This document shows positions 24,795 through 33,296 of a stretch of DNA of 64,000 nucleotides, piece after piece. The translations under genes and the position numbers were made by a program. The notes below the pieces were generated by a model. It saw only the letters and a program-made list of their open reading frames with translations, had not been told where the DNA came from and did no database searches. Positions within the stretch are counted from its first letter, which is position 1, and the number at the start of each line of letters is the position of its first letter. The DNA is from a virus, in IMG/VR virus record IMGVR_UViG_3300044641_005939, positions 1 through 64,000 of that record. The stretch is one strand, 5' to 3'.

Positions 24795-25220
24795 ATGTAC
24801 AGAATATATGATATCCTAAATAGTATTACCAAATCTATATCTAGTGAGGATGAAACCCCGGAAATGGAAATGCAAGAATATAAAGAAGATTTTTATGAAA
24901 TGAGTGTTGGCTCATTAAGAGCAATTATGCAACATAGTCAGAACATACTGGAGTCCCTTGAGAATCCAAGTGTTAAAGAAAATTTGACAGAAAGCTGGCT
25001 ACAGGGTAAGATTGCGGTTACAGAGGATTATATGAGAACAATCCACGATTTTATCATGTATGTCTCTGATTCTGACGATACATCAGAAGGCGCCTCAAAA
25101 CCTGGACTTTGGGATAATATTCGTAAAAAGAAGGAAAGAGAAGGAAAGAAATATCGTCCAGCTAAACCTGGAGATAAAGATAGGCCAGATCCCGACCAAT
25201 GGAAAAAGCTAACCAAATAG
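24795..25220 (+). CDS. hypothetical phage protein with basic C-terminal tail
   Basis: 141 aa. A helical first half (SVGSLRAIMQHSQNILESL, then WLQGKIAVTEDYMRTIHDF) is followed by GLWDNIRKKKEREGKKYRPA. A GLWxNI...K..R tail of this kind is common at the end of small phage proteins, but I do not know its function. The gene lies with the head-like and bacterioferritin-like genes and overlaps the next gene by 22 bp. Confidence 0.6.
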   Translation: MYRIYDILNSITKSISSEDETPEMEMQEYKEDFYEMSVGSLRAIMQHSQNILESLENPSVKENLTESWLQGKIAVTEDYMRTIHDFIMYVSDSDDTSEGASKPGLWDNIRKKKEREGKKYRPAKPGDKDRPDPDQWKKLTK

Positions 25221-25555
25221 AAAATGCTGCGGCAGACGATAAGCAACAATATTTGCTGTGGCTTATTCAAAGGATGCTTTATAAGTATGGAGAACCTAAG
25301 GGATTAGTTAAGCCCTTATATGATATTATAGAATCTTTAAAGCCTAAACCATACTCCTTAGATATTCTAGAGTCAGATTTGGATAGAATTATCGCAAAAT
25401 ATTATATGGATTTTAATTTGGATTCTTCTGAAGATTCAAATATAGGATTTTCTGAAGATCAACGAAAGGAATTAAGACAATGTATTAAGTCATTAGTAGC
25501 AGATGTGATCAATAAAAATATTCCCAAGGACAACATTATAAAGGATAAAGTATAA
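25199..25555 (+). CDS. hypothetical helical protein upstream of sigma factor
   Basis: 118 aa, not recognised. Mostly helical, with a positive N-terminal half (YLLWLIQRMLYKYGEPKGL) and an acidic C-terminal half. It ends 2 bp before the sigma factor gene and may be co-translated with it. An anti-sigma or sigma-partner role is only a guess from position. Confidence 0.6.
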   Translation: MEKANQIENAAADDKQQYLLWLIQRMLYKYGEPKGLVKPLYDIIESLKPKPYSLDILESDLDRIIAKYYMDFNLDSSEDSNIGFSEDQRKELRQCIKSLVADVINKNIPKDNIIKDKV

Positions 25556-25557
25556 AA

Positions 25558-26220
25558 ATGTTACTACAATTAAATGGTATCGGTAATCAGAAAATAGCAT
25601 ACAAAGACCACAAGGATATAGAGTTCGATAGTCTGCATGAGTATATTCTATTAGCAAAAAAGTCTATTTCTAAATTTTCTAATCAGTTCTATCAGGGACT
25701 AGCCACAAAAATGCTCAAGGACGAGGATGCTATTTCTTCTATAGCTAACGCTATTATGATGGCAGACTGGCGATGGGATAATGACTACAAAAACACTAAA
25801 GGCACTAAGAAGACAAAATATTCATACAGAAACCAGTGTGCTTTGTGGGCCATTCAAACCTATGTTTCTAAGAACCATAAGAAAAACAAGAAATTTAAAC
25901 AAGTTTATTCTTTGGACCATGTTCTAGAATCAAATGATGAATCTACTACAGCACATTCTTTCATAGAAGATTTTAGAAGCATATCCCCAGAAGATCAAAT
26001 TATCAACAAGGAAGAAAAAGAACAACTCAGCTCACTAATTGAGAACCTTCTTTCTCTAGACTGTTTGACAGCTAGACAAAAAGACTATATTAGACTATAT
26101 TACTTTGAGTCGTATACCTTTGATAAAATCGGTAAAAAATATGGCATCACTAGAGAAGCTGTGCGTCAAGGATTAAACAAGGCTATTGAAACCATTAAGG
26201 AAATGGCAAATGTCAAGTGA
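25558..26220 (+). CDS. sigma70-family factor, T4 gp55-type
   Basis: 220 aa. The N-terminal half is a reduced region 2 (NAIMMADWRWDNDYKN, then YRNQCALWAIQTYVSK). The C-terminal half has region 4 with a helix-turn-helix: LTARQKDYIRLYYFESYTFD, KIGKKYGITREAVRQGLNKA. Region 1.1 and most of region 3 are absent, as in phage late sigma factors. It probably directs host RNA polymerase to late promoters, which in T4 are TATAAATA-like. The TATAAAAT at 28824, upstream of a probable virion gene, is one possible target. Confidence 0.85.
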   Translation: MLLQLNGIGNQKIAYKDHKDIEFDSLHEYILLAKKSISKFSNQFYQGLATKMLKDEDAISSIANAIMMADWRWDNDYKNTKGTKKTKYSYRNQCALWAIQTYVSKNHKKNKKFKQVYSLDHVLESNDESTTAHSFIEDFRSISPEDQIINKEEKEQLSSLIENLLSLDCLTARQKDYIRLYYFESYTFDKIGKKYGITREAVRQGLNKAIETIKEMANVK

Positions 26221-26608
26221 ACAATTTTTCAAAGTCAATATCAACGCTGTGGTCTTTGCCACAGATATTCCTAATAATAAAAAATATATTTTATCAACAA
26301 AGGATACTGATCTTGAATTTCCACATTTAATCTTAGATATAGATAAGTTGTCTTCATTAAATTCCGTTTTAGTAAATTATTTAAAGCAGTATGTTTTTGT
26401 TAGTGATCTAGAACTATTGCCACAAATTATTAATTTGCACTCATCGGACATTAAAAATGAAGATCAAACTCCAACACTAAATGTTATTTATGGTTTTATT
26501 GTTAATTATACGAATAGCATCAATAATTGTTATTGGATAGAGTTTGATTATTTAAAACCTATTCAGTATAGCAATCTTATTTTTGAGGTTATACAAAAAC
26601 TAAAGTAA
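26210..26608 (+). CDS. hypothetical protein
   Basis: 132 aa from ATG 26210, overlapping the sigma gene by 11 bp. The sequence VNINAVVFATDIPNNKKYIL then LILDIDKLSSLNSVL is reminiscent of a Nudix-like beta-strand start, but no Nudix box is present. Function unknown. Overlap suggests translation is coupled to the sigma factor. Confidence 0.6.
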   Translation: MSSEQFFKVNINAVVFATDIPNNKKYILSTKDTDLEFPHLILDIDKLSSLNSVLVNYLKQYVFVSDLELLPQIINLHSSDIKNEDQTPTLNVIYGFIVNYTNSINNCYWIEFDYLKPIQYSNLIFEVIQKLK

Positions 26609-26609
26609 T

Positions 26610-26984
26610 ATGTATAATTTTATTAAAAATTTATTTAGTAAAAAACCATCTTTAGAATCCTCTACCAATAAAAAAGAAAACAGTATAACTTTTTTTATTG
26701 ATGATGATGATAAACTCAAGATAAGAATATTTATCGATGATACATCACCAAAATCATCAGAGTATTTTGGATTTTTATTGTATCTAATTAATGAGGGCTA
26801 TTATGTTCAATCTATATTAGATACCTTATTTGAAATGTCTGAGGCTTATCCGGATTATGGGGTTTTTATTAGTAGTGTTATTCAAGAATGGTCTAAAAAG
26901 ATAAAAGACGAACCAGAATATAAAGGTGAACAACATAAACCAATCATTGGGGCGTCTCAGTTTTACAATCATCTTGGAAAGTAG
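26610..26984 (+). CDS. hypothetical protein
   Basis: 124 aa. It has a Lys/Ser-rich N-terminus, then a compact helical domain (EYFGFLLYLINEGYYVQSIL, EAYPDYGVFISSVI). Not recognised. No SD is visible before ATG 26610, so it may depend on coupling with the gene ending at 26608. Confidence 0.58.
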   Translation: MYNFIKNLFSKKPSLESSTNKKENSITFFIDDDDKLKIRIFIDDTSPKSSEYFGFLLYLINEGYYVQSILDTLFEMSEAYPDYGVFISSVIQEWSKKIKDEPEYKGEQHKPIIGASQFYNHLGK

Positions 26985-27007
26985 TCAAAATAATACTAAT
27001 ATATAAT

Positions 27008-27481
27008 ATGACAAGCAATAAACCACTAATAGTTTGGGAAAAATGGATTGACCCATTTGGTCATGATTCTGACGAATCTGCGTGGACAGACTATAATAAT
27101 GAAAATCACACTATTCTCGATGAAATAGAAAACGCAGACGAGGAGGATGAAGATTACCCACACAAGAAAATTATTAAAAATACATCAAAACCAATCAAAG
27201 TTATCGCTTCACCACTAGGACTAATTCCTTACAATGAGCATACTGCTTCTGGTAAAATTTTTAATTTTTGGATTGGTCATGCAAATTTTAATATATCCCC
27301 CTTTATAAAAAATATTATTGAAGAAACAAATGGAGTAGAAATTTTAGATATATTTACTAGATATAGATTCAGAATAGCTGTTGGTAAATGTTTTAATGAT
27401 TCAGAAACGATGAAACTCATTAACGATAAAGTATATACTGCACTAGAGGAAATGAATGGTCAATCAGAACACACTACATGA
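27008..27481 (+). CDS. hypothetical conserved-type phage protein
   Basis: 157 aa. Residues 1-50 are acidic (WIDPFGHDSDESAW, NADEEDEDYPH). The second half (IASPLGLIPYNEHTASGKIF, NFWIGHANFN) looks like a folded domain of a family present in other large phages near ClpP-like genes, but I cannot name it. Overlaps the protease gene by 26 bp. Confidence 0.6.
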   Translation: MTSNKPLIVWEKWIDPFGHDSDESAWTDYNNENHTILDEIENADEEDEDYPHKKIIKNTSKPIKVIASPLGLIPYNEHTASGKIFNFWIGHANFNISPFIKNIIEETNGVEILDIFTRYRFRIAVGKCFNDSETMKLINDKVYTALEEMNGQSEHTT

Positions 27482-28127
27482 TATTCATAACTATAATATT
27501 GATATAGATAATAGAGAAATCTATTTACATTCATACCTAGTAGACTCCGAAGAAGAGGGTGGGGTTGATTATAGATCAGCAGTAATTCTTGAAAAAAATC
27601 TTAGATATCTAGATACTGTTTCATTAGACCCAATTCTAATACACATGCATCTTCCCGGTGGAAATTGGCAAGATTGTTTAGGGATGTTTGATACTATAAA
27701 GTTTTGTAAGTCTAAAATTATTATACTGGCCTATGCTAAAGCAGAATCTTGTAGTGGTGTTTTGCTACAGTCTGCTGATCTAAGAATTTTAATGCCAAAT
27801 ACTAATGTAATGATTCATTATGGTTCATTTACATTAGATGGCGAACACAGTAAAGCTGCTGCTAGCTCAGTAAAGTGGAACGAGCAAGAGTGCGATAAGA
27901 TGGTTGATATATTCACAGAAAGGTGTATGTATAGCAGTATTGCAAAAGAGAAGAATTGGAAAAAGATGATGGCTAAAAAGCATATTGTTTCACAACTAGC
28001 AAGTAAGTGTGATTGGATTCTAACATCAGAAGAAGCTGTTAATTATGGTTTTGCCGATGGTATTCTTGGAACTAAAAAATATCCCAACATTGATTATGTA
28101 AAAAATTTAATGAAAAAATCTAAATAA
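27456..28127 (+). CDS. ClpP-like serine protease
   Basis: 223 aa. ClpP/crotonase fold: ILIHMHLPGG precedes the nucleophile region AESCSGVLLQSADLRILMPN, giving Ser in SCSG; the His is in MIHYGSF; the Asp is in KCDWILTSEEAVNYGFADG, aligned with the ClpP Asp. The triad is therefore complete. Phage ClpP-like enzymes can serve as prohead proteases or act with Clp ATPases. The gene lies between sigma and virion-like genes, which favours head maturation. No other prohead protease is evident in the window. Confidence 0.75.
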   Translation: MVNQNTLHDIHNYNIDIDNREIYLHSYLVDSEEEGGVDYRSAVILEKNLRYLDTVSLDPILIHMHLPGGNWQDCLGMFDTIKFCKSKIIILAYAKAESCSGVLLQSADLRILMPNTNVMIHYGSFTLDGEHSKAAASSVKWNEQECDKMVDIFTERCMYSSIAKEKNWKKMMAKKHIVSQLASKCDWILTSEEAVNYGFADGILGTKKYPNIDYVKNLMKKSK

Positions 28128-28128
28128 A

Positions 28129-28803
28129 ATGTACATTGATTTTGCTATTATTGATACTGAAATAAATGAAACATCAGCTAAAAATCTTATAAATGAAATC
28201 GTTAGTTATCCAGTTAATAGTATAACAGTCCCATATTATTTAGTTAAGCCTATTAAAAATCTAGTACCAGATAAAATAGTAGTATCTTGTTTAATAGATT
28301 ATCCATTAGGTATTTCTGATCCTAAAACTAGAAAGTGTGCTATTGAGCAGGCTATAAAAGCTGGGGCAACGGCATTAGATCTGGTTATGCCACAAAATTT
28401 AGCAGCTAATAGGAAGTATGACAAGATTAGGGATGATGTAAAAGTTTCTGTGGATTTATGTAAAGCCAATAATATTGAACCAAGATATATACTAGAATAT
28501 CGTGTTTTCGACCATCATTGTTTAAAAAAAATTTGCGAAATTTTTGAAACACATAACGTAACCCACGTCTATCCTTCTACGGGATACTTTCTAGATAATT
28601 TAGCCGATAATATATTAGCCTCTATATTTTTATATCAAAATTCTAAAGATCTTAAAGTTGTATGTACGGGAAACACATGGACAGAGAAACATTTTGAAAC
28701 TATGGTTAAATCTGGCCTATTTGGATATAGGACAACATCCATACACAGCTTAAAAAACTTCTTGATATTCAATTCTATAAACAAAAATAAAAACGGTGTA
28801 TGA
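28129..28803 (+). CDS. DeoC-fold protein lacking the catalytic lysines
   Basis: 224 aa TIM barrel. VSCLIDYPLGISDPKTRKCA followed by AIKAGATALDLVMP is clearly DeoC-like (2-deoxyribose-5-phosphate aldolase). The Schiff-base Lys in VKTSTGF is replaced: the segment reads HVYPSTGYF. The second Lys of GFKPAGG is also lost (VVCTGNTW). Aldolase activity is therefore unlikely; binding of a deoxyribose phosphate or another reaction is possible. It is one base downstream of the ClpP-like gene. Confidence 0.75.
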   Translation: MYIDFAIIDTEINETSAKNLINEIVSYPVNSITVPYYLVKPIKNLVPDKIVVSCLIDYPLGISDPKTRKCAIEQAIKAGATALDLVMPQNLAANRKYDKIRDDVKVSVDLCKANNIEPRYILEYRVFDHHCLKKICEIFETHNVTHVYPSTGYFLDNLADNILASIFLYQNSKDLKVVCTGNTWTEKHFETMVKSGLFGYRTTSIHSLKNFLIFNSINKNKNGV

Positions 28804-28851
28804 TTAATCAGTTCACACCAATCTATAAAATTTTTATTATGGAGTTTATAA

Positions 28852-29451
28852 ATGGCAACATCAAATTATGCTGGCACTCAACCATATGCTGGTAAAGCAA
28901 CAGACGGCACAAATATTAATGCTGGTGAATATGGTCAATATACCACAGCTAATAACAATGGTGGCACAATTCGTGCTAATGGTTCAGTTAGTTCTGGCGT
29001 TGTAAATAGTGTTAAGACTGTTCGTCCAGTTGTAACAACTTTTGGTTCCACAGTAATAGAGAATTCTGTTACAGAAAAAGATTATGCTGGCAAAGCAATA
29101 AGTGGTGGTACATTTGCCCACAATCATGTTAAACCAATTTCTAGTCTAATTACTGATGAACTTGCTGGTGTTTCTACAAATGTTATCAAAACACCAGGTA
29201 ATGATGGAGATACAATTCGTGGCATCAATAGTCTAGTTACTCTAAGAACACGCAGATTCACAACCGCTATTAGAGCTAACAAGTATAACAGAGTTACTGG
29301 TGCTTTTGATGAGAATTTCCCAGTTGTTGCAACAGATAGCCTTGCATCCGACACAGCAGCAGCAGTCACAAGAAGTTCACCCGGTAAACTAGTATTCCTT
29401 ACTGGCAAACCAGCACCAACTTCTCAAAACTATGCATCAAAAACTAATTAA
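28852..29451 (+). CDS. probable virion protein with YAGKA repeats
   Basis: 199 aa, with Ala, Gly, Thr, Asn and Ser bias and no cysteine. Short repeats occur at both ends: NYAGTQPYAGKATDG, DYAGKAISGGTF, NYASKTN. This composition is typical of phage structural or decoration proteins with beta structure. GGAG lies 8 nt before the ATG. TATAAAAT at 28824-28831 could be a late-type promoter box. A strong terminator follows, so this is probably a highly expressed, separately transcribed gene. Confidence 0.6.
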   Translation: MATSNYAGTQPYAGKATDGTNINAGEYGQYTTANNNGGTIRANGSVSSGVVNSVKTVRPVVTTFGSTVIENSVTEKDYAGKAISGGTFAHNHVKPISSLITDELAGVSTNVIKTPGNDGDTIRGINSLVTLRTRRFTTAIRANKYNRVTGAFDENFPVVATDSLASDTAAAVTRSSPGKLVFLTGKPAPTSQNYASKTN

Positions 29452-29493
29452 TGATATTTATATAATTTAGAATTTAGAGGGCATTTACAGAAT

Positions 29494-29530
29494 AAAGCCA
29501 TCATACTATCAAAGTATTGGTGGCTTTTTT
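29494..29530 (+). terminator. rho-independent terminator
   Basis: AAAGCCATCATACT (29494 on) pairs with AGTATTGGTGGCTTT with one bulge around a 5-nt loop, followed by a six-T run to 29530. It is the clearest terminator in the window and ends the virion-like gene at 29451. Confidence 0.85.
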
Positions 29531-29547
29531 CTTTGATGTATTTAACT

Positions 29548-29868
29548 ATGTCAGAAACTATTATTCATTTCTGGGAAAATATAGCAACCACAAGCATTGG
29601 TATTATCGTAACAATGCTAGGATTCTGGGTGGCGATAGGAAAAAATATGGTTACAAAAAATGAGGTGGCACAACTTATTAAAAACGAAAGCCCCTACCTT
29701 CAAGACCGTCAATTTATTATGGAAAGATTAGCTATTAATAAGGAAACACAAGCTGCTTTTGCTAATGCTTTACAGCGTAACACAGAAGTTATGACAGAAC
29801 TAAAAATACAAATAGCAACACTAGGAAAAACCCTAGAAGCACTAGAAGATAGAATTGAACATAAATAA
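29548..29868 (+). CDS. membrane protein with coiled-coil tail
   Basis: About 106 aa. A transmembrane helix near the N-terminus (TSIGIIVTMLGFWVAIG) is followed by a charged coiled-coil (ELKIQIATLGKTLEALEDRI). No SD is obvious; ATG 29536 is an alternative. First of a run of small membrane proteins after the terminator. This layout resembles holin or spanin cassettes, but the assignment is not certain. Confidence 0.6.
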   Translation: MSETIIHFWENIATTSIGIIVTMLGFWVAIGKNMVTKNEVAQLIKNESPYLQDRQFIMERLAINKETQAAFANALQRNTEVMTELKIQIATLGKTLEALEDRIEHK

Positions 29869-29918
29869 TTGGGTGTATAATATTATATATCTATACATAA
29901 CAGACGAGAGAATAATAA

Positions 29919-30278
29919 ATGATTAAACCCGGATATCGTACCAGTGAATTTTGGTTTACTCTAGTTAGTTTTTTATTTAGTGGACTATATCTGTTAGGCT
30001 TATTAGATAGTAATACTCAAAAAGAAGATTTAATTCAAGAAACTACCAAAGGACTAGAAGCTACTATACTTATAATTGGGCAACTTACGGTTTTATTTAA
30101 ATATATCAATGGAAGAACAAAACTAAAACAAACTTGGTGGAGTACAGCAACAGAAGACGAAAGAAAAGAAGCAAATATTAAAAATAGAGGTAAAAAAAAT
30201 GTCAACAAGCATAGAACAAATAAAACTAGAAGCAGAAAAACTAACCAACCAAACCAAAGAATCTCTGAAAACAGTTAA
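29919..30278 (+). CDS. small membrane protein, holin-like
   Basis: 119 aa. MIKPGYRTSEFWFTLVSFLF with a second hydrophobic helix (ATILIIGQLTVLFKYI) gives two membrane spans, then a long basic tail. The two-helix start GYxTSEFW is seen in small phage membrane proteins annotated as holins. A -10-like TATAAT at 29876 with TTGAAC 15 bp away precedes it. The C-terminus overlaps the next gene by 80 bp, the largest overlap here. Confidence 0.6.
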   Translation: MIKPGYRTSEFWFTLVSFLFSGLYLLGLLDSNTQKEDLIQETTKGLEATILIIGQLTVLFKYINGRTKLKQTWWSTATEDERKEANIKNRGKKNVNKHRTNKTRSRKTNQPNQRISENS

Positions 30279-30627
30279 GATTATTGCACTAGCACAAGCG
30301 TGGAAAATTCTACAGCTAGTGGTAGCCGCTATAATTCAGATTATAGAAGAAATTGGTGCAGACTTAAGTAGTCCAGAAAAGAAATTATTAGCTATGGATT
30401 GTGTATCTAAATTTTATGATAGTGTTTTCTTAGTAATAGATGTTCCCTTTGTTCCTAATATGGTTGAACCTATAATACATAAGCATGTGAAATCTATACT
30501 TATGATATTGGTCAGCTCAACAATTGATGCTATGGTAACCACTTTTAGAAATGCTGGTGTTTTTGTTGATCCAAGCGCTAAAGTAAATTCTATTCTAGAT
30601 GTTATTCCAAAGGTTTCAGAAAAATAA
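30199..30627 (+). CDS. hypothetical membrane-associated protein
   Basis: 142 aa. GAGG lies 8 nt before ATG 30199. Hydrophobic segments occur near residues 28-50 (KIIALAQAWKILQLVVAAII) and 95-115 (SILMILVSSTIDAMVTTF). Not recognised. It begins within the basic tail region of the upstream membrane protein in a different frame. Confidence 0.58.
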   Translation: MSTSIEQIKLEAEKLTNQTKESLKTVKIIALAQAWKILQLVVAAIIQIIEEIGADLSSPEKKLLAMDCVSKFYDSVFLVIDVPFVPNMVEPIIHKHVKSILMILVSSTIDAMVTTFRNAGVFVDPSAKVNSILDVIPKVSEK

Positions 30628-30639
30628 AGGTTTATTAAA

Positions 30640-31014
30640 ATGAATATAACAGAAAGTTTCGATCAATTTAGTAGTCGTATGAGCGGAATGGACTTAGCTC
30701 TTTATGCTGGTGTTGGTTTGGTTCTATGGGTTTTATTTAAAGATAAATTAAGTCCAGTACAAAAACTGTTAACTGATTTATTTAATAAATTTAATGTCTC
30801 TAATTCTAAATTACCAGTAGTTGAGGTTCCAAAGATTACTCCAGTGACAACGCCATCATCACAAACAGATGATACTTTCTTTAAGTTGGTAGTCTCTTGG
30901 AAGCAAACCAGAGACTTGGCAGAAAAAAGTAACTGTGTAGAAGCTATTAAGGTTGCTGATCAAATGTTTCCATTCTTATCTCCCAATGTTTGTAAAAAAG
31001 AGGAAAAGGTATGA
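30640..31014 (+). CDS. hypothetical membrane protein
   Basis: 124 aa. A single transmembrane helix (ALYAGVGLVLWVLF) about 20 residues in, then a Pro/Thr-rich linker and a C-terminal domain with two Cys (NCVEAIKV, NVCKK). Orientation and function unknown. Its stop overlaps the next ATG. Confidence 0.6.
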   Translation: MNITESFDQFSSRMSGMDLALYAGVGLVLWVLFKDKLSPVQKLLTDLFNKFNVSNSKLPVVEVPKITPVTTPSSQTDDTFFKLVVSWKQTRDLAEKSNCVEAIKVADQMFPFLSPNVCKKEEKV

Positions 31015-31511
31015 TGAAGTCTACTAAAAATTTGTTATTAGTTTTAGCGGTTATTTTAATTCTTCTTGGCTTGTTTAAGCCAGATCTATCTTTTTTAACT
31101 CCTACTATAAATCCTAATAATGTTGATGTGGTCGAATTAGTTGCTCCAACAGACGAGGCTGTAAAAAAAGAAACCGACGATGTTGTGCTTTTATTGAAAA
31201 ATGCAAAAGCAGATAAATCGGACTTGGTAAGACTTCGTGATCTATGCTTAGATCTGGGGCGATTGGTAGAGCTTGATGGAGAAAATGAAGTAATTAAAAA
31301 TACTGAAGAAATTCGTCAAGCAAATAGTTTATCTGGTGCAATGTTAAGACTGGATGTTAAGGGTAAATATGCTAACTTAGCCAAAGAATCTCAAGATGTT
31401 ATTGTAGCATCCATAGGTGATGATCATATTAATTTATCCAAAGAACTTAGACCCAAAGCAGTTGCAGGATTTAATGCTCTGGCTTGGGCTTATAATGAGG
31501 CTAGCAAATAA
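31011..31511 (+). CDS. hypothetical membrane-anchored protein
   Basis: 166 aa. A signal anchor (NLLLVLAVILILLGLF) is followed by an acidic helical domain. No lipobox is visible. The C-terminal domain (RLRDLCLDLGRLVELDGENE and LSGAMLRLDVKGKY) is not recognised. It overlaps the papain-like gene by 1 bp. It may help hold that protease at the membrane (inference from position). Confidence 0.6.
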   Translation: MMKSTKNLLLVLAVILILLGLFKPDLSFLTPTINPNNVDVVELVAPTDEAVKKETDDVVLLLKNAKADKSDLVRLRDLCLDLGRLVELDGENEVIKNTEEIRQANSLSGAMLRLDVKGKYANLAKESQDVIVASIGDDHINLSKELRPKAVAGFNALAWAYNEASK

Positions 31512-32434
31512 TGGCAAGATTAACACCACAAGACTGGTATAATAAATACAGAGAAGGATACGAAGGCGCCCGTTGGTCACAGCATGAATTTGATCATCTT
31601 ATGGAAACTTTAAAATATCCATATTTCGGTGATGCTAGTTCTAAAATTACTAACAGCGGTAAGGGAAAACTAAGCGTACCTTATAAGTCTGTATTAAAAT
31701 TTGATAAGAAGCCTTATGAAGAAAGACAAGTTACTGGGGATTGTGTAAGCCATGGTACTAGAAATGCTTGTGATATTAGTAGAGCAGTAGAGATTGATAT
31801 TGGCGGTGAAAGAGAGGGGTGGGTAGCAAGAGGGGCAACAGAAGCTATTTATGGTGCTCGTGGATGGAGCGGCCAAGGGATGACAGGAAGTAAAGCTGCT
31901 GAATTTGTAAATAAAATAGGCGGCATTCTTGTTAGAAAAAATTATAAGGGAGTTATAGACCTAAGTAAATATAATGGAATGTTAGGTGCTGGTTGGGGAG
32001 GCAGAGGAGTGCCTGATGCTGTTTTAGATCTTGCTAATGATCATCAAATTAGAACAGTATCATTAATTCAAAGTGTTGAAGAAGCTAGAGATGCGCTTGC
32101 TAATGGTTATGGTATAGCAGTATGTTCTAATTATGGTTTTAGTAATAAAAGAGATAGCAAGGGTTTTTCTAAAACTAGCGGTAGTTGGGCGCATTGTATG
32201 GCTTGGATAGCGTGTGATGATACTAATGGAGATACAGCATTTTTAGTACAAAATAGTTGGGGTAAATGGAATGATGGAGGTCATCCGGGTTGGGGTCCGG
32301 TGCCAGATGGGTCATTTTTAATTCATAGTGATGTGGCAGAAGGTATGATCAAACAGAATGCCACATATGCTTTTAGCAACTTTAATGGATTTCCTGTTCA
32401 AAAATTACCAGATTATGGGTTCGATTATCTATAA
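31511..32434 (+). CDS. papain-like cysteine protease (C1 fold)
   Basis: 307 aa. QVTGDCVSHGT supplies the Cys, SGSWAHCMAWIACDD the His, and VQNSWGKWNDGGHPGWG the Asn, all in C1-family context (GDC.SHG, NSWG). There is no signal peptide and no clear propeptide. Such enzymes are rare in phages. Roles could be virion maturation, host-protein cleavage, or amidase-like lysis activity, since C1 folds can act on peptidoglycan peptides. Lies among small membrane proteins. Confidence 0.8.
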   Translation: MARLTPQDWYNKYREGYEGARWSQHEFDHLMETLKYPYFGDASSKITNSGKGKLSVPYKSVLKFDKKPYEERQVTGDCVSHGTRNACDISRAVEIDIGGEREGWVARGATEAIYGARGWSGQGMTGSKAAEFVNKIGGILVRKNYKGVIDLSKYNGMLGAGWGGRGVPDAVLDLANDHQIRTVSLIQSVEEARDALANGYGIAVCSNYGFSNKRDSKGFSKTSGSWAHCMAWIACDDTNGDTAFLVQNSWGKWNDGGHPGWGPVPDGSFLIHSDVAEGMIKQNATYAFSNFNGFPVQKLPDYGFDYL

Positions 32435-32443
32435 AGGTGTATA

Positions 32444-32617
32444 ATGAGATTATTAGATAGAATTGCTCTACAAAGACTTATTAGTACTGTATTGGGGTTT
32501 ATATTAGTCTTAGTAAAAATGGTTATGCCTCATCCAACTGAGGTAGATGAAGAAGAAGATACTCCAAAACCTAAACCAAGAAAAAGAAAACGTATTTTTC
32601 CAAAAATCTTACCATGA
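32444..32617 (+). CDS. 57-aa single-pass membrane protein
   Basis: ATG 32444 with AAAGGTG upstream; TGA overlaps the next ATG as ATGA (32614-32617). One hydrophobic helix (LISTVLGFILVLVKMVM), then an acidic patch and a basic tail with KPRKRKR. Not recognised. Its place between the papain-like protease and the next membrane gene and its coupling make it likely real. Confidence 0.6.
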   Translation: MRLLDRIALQRLISTVLGFILVLVKMVMPHPTEVDEEEDTPKPKPRKRKRIFPKILP

Positions 32618-32880
32618 ATAAAATTATATCTTTACTACTAGTGTCTTCTCTGTTTATTGCAGCATCTCCTTATCATGGCTCAACCACAGGCGCTGTTACC
32701 TTGGCTGGAGCTATTATTAAAGCTAAACATACTGATAATGTAAAAAAATATAAAAGAAAAGATTGTCCGGTATGTAAGGGTAAGGGTTGGTATATGAGTG
32801 GTGATGGAATATCTAAAGTAAATTGTGGATACTGTGAACCAGAAAGTGGTGATATAACAGTACATCTTCGTAGCAAATAA
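32614..32880 (+). CDS. exported protein with DnaJ-type zinc motif
   Basis: 88 aa. Signal peptide (IISLLLVSSLFIAAS), then CPVCKGKGWYMSGDG and CGYCEP: two CxxC with a GKGW that resembles one DnaJ zinc-binding unit. An exported zinc or thiol protein is likely. The function is unknown. Confidence 0.6.
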   Translation: MNKIISLLLVSSLFIAASPYHGSTTGAVTLAGAIIKAKHTDNVKKYKRKDCPVCKGKGWYMSGDGISKVNCGYCEPESGDITVHLRSK

Positions 32881-32894
32881 GAGACTATAACACA

Positions 32895-33296
32895 ATGAAT
32901 GATCACGATAAAGAAAAATTAAAAGCTTTAGCTATTAAAATTCTTAACAAAACTACCATATCGCAAGATGAAAAATTTGGTAGTGTTATAGCCATACTCA
33001 TGATTATTAGTATTGTTCTTACTTTAGTCAGAGTATTACAAGAATGTAATAAAAATAAATTATCAAAAGATTGTGCTGCTCAAGATAAGTATAATCTATA
33101 TGGATCTAATATTAAGGAATATAGCCTCCGTCGTGGATGGTTTACCAAAATGAGAATTAAAAAGGTATTGCGTCGTGAACTATCCAAAGAAGACTATCAA
33201 AAATATAGCTTTGAACTTCTAAACGCAATATTAGATACTGGAGAAAAGGTCACGGAGGATGAAATTATTACCTTAGTGGAGAATGCAAATGTTTAA
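32895..33296 (+). CDS. hypothetical membrane protein
   Basis: 133 aa. One transmembrane helix (VIAILMIISIVLTLVRVL) at residues 31-48 separates a short basic N-terminus from a charged C-terminal domain (RRGWFTKMRIKKVLRRELSK). Unrecognised. Overlaps the next gene by 8 bp. Confidence 0.6.
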   Translation: MNDHDKEKLKALAIKILNKTTISQDEKFGSVIAILMIISIVLTLVRVLQECNKNKLSKDCAAQDKYNLYGSNIKEYSLRRGWFTKMRIKKVLRRELSKEDYQKYSFELLNAILDTGEKVTEDEIITLVENANV

